DNA of 64,000 nt from Piliocolobus tephrosceles (Eukaryota; Chordata; Mammalia; Primates; Cercopithecidae). The notes under the pieces are model-generated. The model ran no database searches. It was not told where the DNA came from and saw only the letters and a list, made by a program, of their open reading frames with translations. Positions 61,780-64,000 of the stretch are shown here, piece by piece. The position numbers were made by a program, and so were the translations under genes. Numbering within the stretch: the first letter of the stretch is position 1; the number at the start of each line of letters is the position of its first letter. Location of the stretch: positions 49,087,313 to 49,151,312 of the forward strand of contig NC_045436.1 in the NCBI RefSeq assembly GCF_002776525.5, read 5' to 3'.

Positions 61780-62660
61780 TCTGAATGGACCCCTCAACCA
61801 AGGGCATTCCAAAGTTAACTTGAAAAGCTAGTTCAGGCCATGATATGAAGGGGCTCAGACATGCCTTATTATACCCTCCTCCCTCTTAGAATTCAGGAAA
61901 AGCCGACCAGCATTAACATCAACAGAGACCTGAAGTCTGATAAGAAATATTTACAATTGGCTGGACATGGTGGCTCAAGTCTGTAATCCCAGCACTTTGG
62001 GAGGCTGAGGCGAGCGGATCACAAGGTCAGGAGATCGAGACCATCCTGGCTAACACAGTGAAACTCCGTCTCTACTAAAAATACAAAAAAATAGCTGGGC
62101 GTGGTGGCTGGCGCCGTTAGTCCCAGCTACTTGGGAGGCTGAGGCAGGAGAATGGTGTGAACCTGGGAGGTGGAGCTTGCACTGAACCAAGACCAGCCTG
62201 GGCAACAGAGCAAGACTCCGTCTCAAAAAAAAAGAAACATTTACAATCTACTCTCTCTGCAGCCTGCTACCTGGAGGCTTATCTGCATGATAAAACTTTG
62301 GTCTTCATAATCCCTTATCATTTTAGCCCATACATTCCTTTCTATTGATTCCAGGTCTTTAGATAATAACTTAACTCTTTCAACCAATAGCCAATCAGAA
62401 AATTTTTAAATCTACCTATAAGCTGGCAGTCCCCACTCTGCATTGTCCTGCCTTTCCAGATGGAACCAACGTACATCTAATGTGTATTGACTGATGTATT
62501 AAGTCTCCCTCAAAAGTATAAAAGCAAGCTGTACCCCGATCACCTTGGGAACATATTATCAGGAGCTCCTAAGGCTGTGTTATGGGCACATCCTTAACCT
62601 TGGTGAAATAAACTTTCTAAATTGATTGAGACCTGTCTCAGATACTTTTGGGTTCGCAAA
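61780..62660 (+). mobile_element. ERV1-like solo LTR, split by an Alu
   Basis: The downstream part has LTR architecture: CCAATAGCCAATCAGAAAAT, a TATA box in AGTATAAAAGCAAGC near 62515, and a GAAATAAAC poly(A) signal near 62605. It looks like an MER4/MER61-group LTR, though the family name is uncertain. The Alu at 61958-62237 divides it, with TAAGAAATATTTACAATT and AAGAAACATTTACAATC as its target duplication. No viral coding region is attached. Confidence 0.7.
61958..62237 (+). mobile_element. AluY-like, forward, inside LTR, with deletion
   Basis: It starts GGCTGGACATGGTGGCTCAA and lacks part of the right monomer: GCTTGCACTGAACCAAGACC jumps to CAGCCTGGG. Confidence 0.95.
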
Positions 62661-62664
62661 TACA

Positions 62665-63212
62665 TATTTTAAAAATAGACAGAAAAACCTATGGTATTTT
62701 GGATGCACCTTTGGATGATAAAACTATTTTTTAAATGCAAGAAAATGATTGCCATAAGATAGGATATAGTTATTTTAGAGTGTTTACCTTTTTCAAATTC
62801 CAGAACCAAATTATGTTTGCTAATTTAAACTTTAAAATAAGTCTTTAGAAACTATATCTAAAAAAGATAACATACAAAAAAATAACTACAAGATTAGAGA
62901 GTAATATATCTTCCACAAGATGTTCAAATTTGATAAAACAGTGTTTCTGATCATTAAGATGTACCTTAAATGATTGGGGGAAAAAACCCACCTTGAAATG
63001 ACCAAAAGATGCCTAAAAGAATAGTACATGTAAGTGGGTATAAAAAAGAAAGTTGAAATTTTGACAAACTGATCATGAAATAAACATTCATTAAACTACC
63101 TATTTATTTTATTAAACTACATATTTATTTTTTACAGTTTCTATATTTGTATTATATTTTTCAGTAAAAATGGTTTTAAATATTACTTGGCCATAAAACA
63201 ATTCCCTCTTCC
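62665..63212. other. Intergenic DNA, nothing recognised
   Basis: AT-rich sequence without gene or repeat signal I can name. Confidence 0.5.
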
Positions 63213-63720
63213 GGGCCAGGCGTGGTGGCTCACGCCTTTAATCCCAACACTTTGGTGGGCGGATCACCTGAGGTCAGGAGTTCAAGACCAGCCTGACCAA
63301 CATGGTGGAACCCCATCTCTACTACAAATACAAAATTAGCCGGAAGTGGTGGTGCGTGCCTGTAATCCCTTGGGAAGGATTACAGAAAAGGCACAGGTAG
63401 GGGAACCGTGAATTATGTATTCATCTTGCGCTCAGGAAATCGGCACTTTACATAAGATAGGGTGAACATAGAGTAGTTACCTATAGAGATATTTAACCTT
63501 TTGTCTGTAGCTATCTGCTTAGGAACAGAAGGAAAGGCAGTTCTTGCATGACTCAGCTTTCAGCTTATTTTCAGCTTTCAGACTTGGGACGCTGAGGCAG
63601 GAGAATTGCTTGAATCCAGGAGGCGGAGGTTGCAGCGATCCAAGATGGCGCCATTGCACCCCAGCCTGGGCAACAAGAGCGAAACTCCGTCTCAAAAAAT
63701 AAAAATAAAAAAATAAAAAA
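63213..63720 (+). mobile_element. Alu interrupted by about 200 bp of foreign sequence
   Basis: The left part (63213-63370) runs from the Alu 5' end to CCTGTAATCCC. The right part (63585-63720) resumes ACTTGGGACGCTGAGGCAGG and ends in an A/T-rich tail. Outer flanks ATTCCCTCTTC and ATCCCTCTTC look like one target duplication, so this was a single insertion that was later interrupted. Confidence 0.85.
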
Positions 63721-64000
63721 ATCCCTCTTCTGAATACGGAAAGGCTATAAGTAGAAATAGAAACCACTGAAATTGCATAGAAATATTTAATTATAAGGTG
63801 AACATTCATGTGACCTGAACTATGTGAATACTAATAATATAGTTCATCTAAACAAAGGCACAAAATTAAAATTTTTTTCGTAGAGAATGGGGGAAGTCCT
63901 AATTAAAAACTGTACAAGGCAATGTATTATGTGGGGGAAGAAATGATAAATAATGAAACAGAGAACTTCCAAGATCTTTTTGATGTTCCAGTCTGGCACA
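63721..64000. other. Intergenic DNA, nothing recognised
   Basis: The final 280 bases are AT-rich and show no feature. Confidence 0.5.

Overview
This is a vertebrate nuclear genomic window from a primate, most likely an Old World monkey (cercopithecid). The grounds are spliced genes with GT-AG introns, dense Alu, L1, MIR and LTR debris, CpG-island promoters, and near-identity of the two proteins to their human counterparts. Two young Alu copies (33832-34137 and 40416-40722) carry the GAGCTGAGATCCGGCCAC variant that I associate with the cercopithecid AluYR lineage rather than with human AluY. The species within that group cannot be named from the sequence alone.

There are two protein-coding genes, convergent (tail to tail). 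CLGN (calmegin, the testis-enriched calnexin-like ER chaperone) is on the + strand. It has a CpG-island promoter and non-coding first exon near 6.7 kb, fourteen coding exons between 15082 and 38691, and poly(A) signals near 39.1 kb. Its exons join without a frameshift into 1833 nt (610 codons plus stop), with every junction phase matching. SCOC (short coiled-coil protein, a Golgi/autophagy adaptor) is on the - strand. It has a CpG-island, CCAAT-rich promoter near 55.0-55.2 kb, a first exon at 54839 upward, three further exons, and a 3' end near 45.68 kb. The short form is 82 aa and the long form 158 aa.

Layout: 1-6.4 kb is intergenic, with an old L1, a MaLR-type retroelement region, an Alu and MIRs. 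6.4-7.5 kb is the CLGN promoter and CpG island. 7.5-15 kb is CLGN intron 1, filled largely by a decayed sense L1 with an Alu inside. 15-39.1 kb is the CLGN coding region, with introns holding an antisense L1, about ten Alus, an outward-facing inverted Alu pair and a perfect 78-bp tandem duplication. 39.1-45.7 kb is the convergent intergenic gap. 45.7-55.2 kb is SCOC. 55.2-64 kb is intergenic and almost entirely old L1 fragments, an ERVL-type LTR, an ERV1-like LTR split by an Alu, and an Alu interrupted by foreign sequence.

No prokaryotic features, CRISPR arrays or intact viral genes are present, and I see no wholly new system. The most interesting readable signals are: a strong-context upstream ORF in SCOC whose stop codon overlaps the tandem start codons of the short isoform; a CAGCAG tandem acceptor in SCOC; a competing AG at CLGN exon 3; an Arg in a conserved P-domain repeat of CLGN; and several unusual repeat structures. 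Comparisons with human proteins are from memory and are marked as such.
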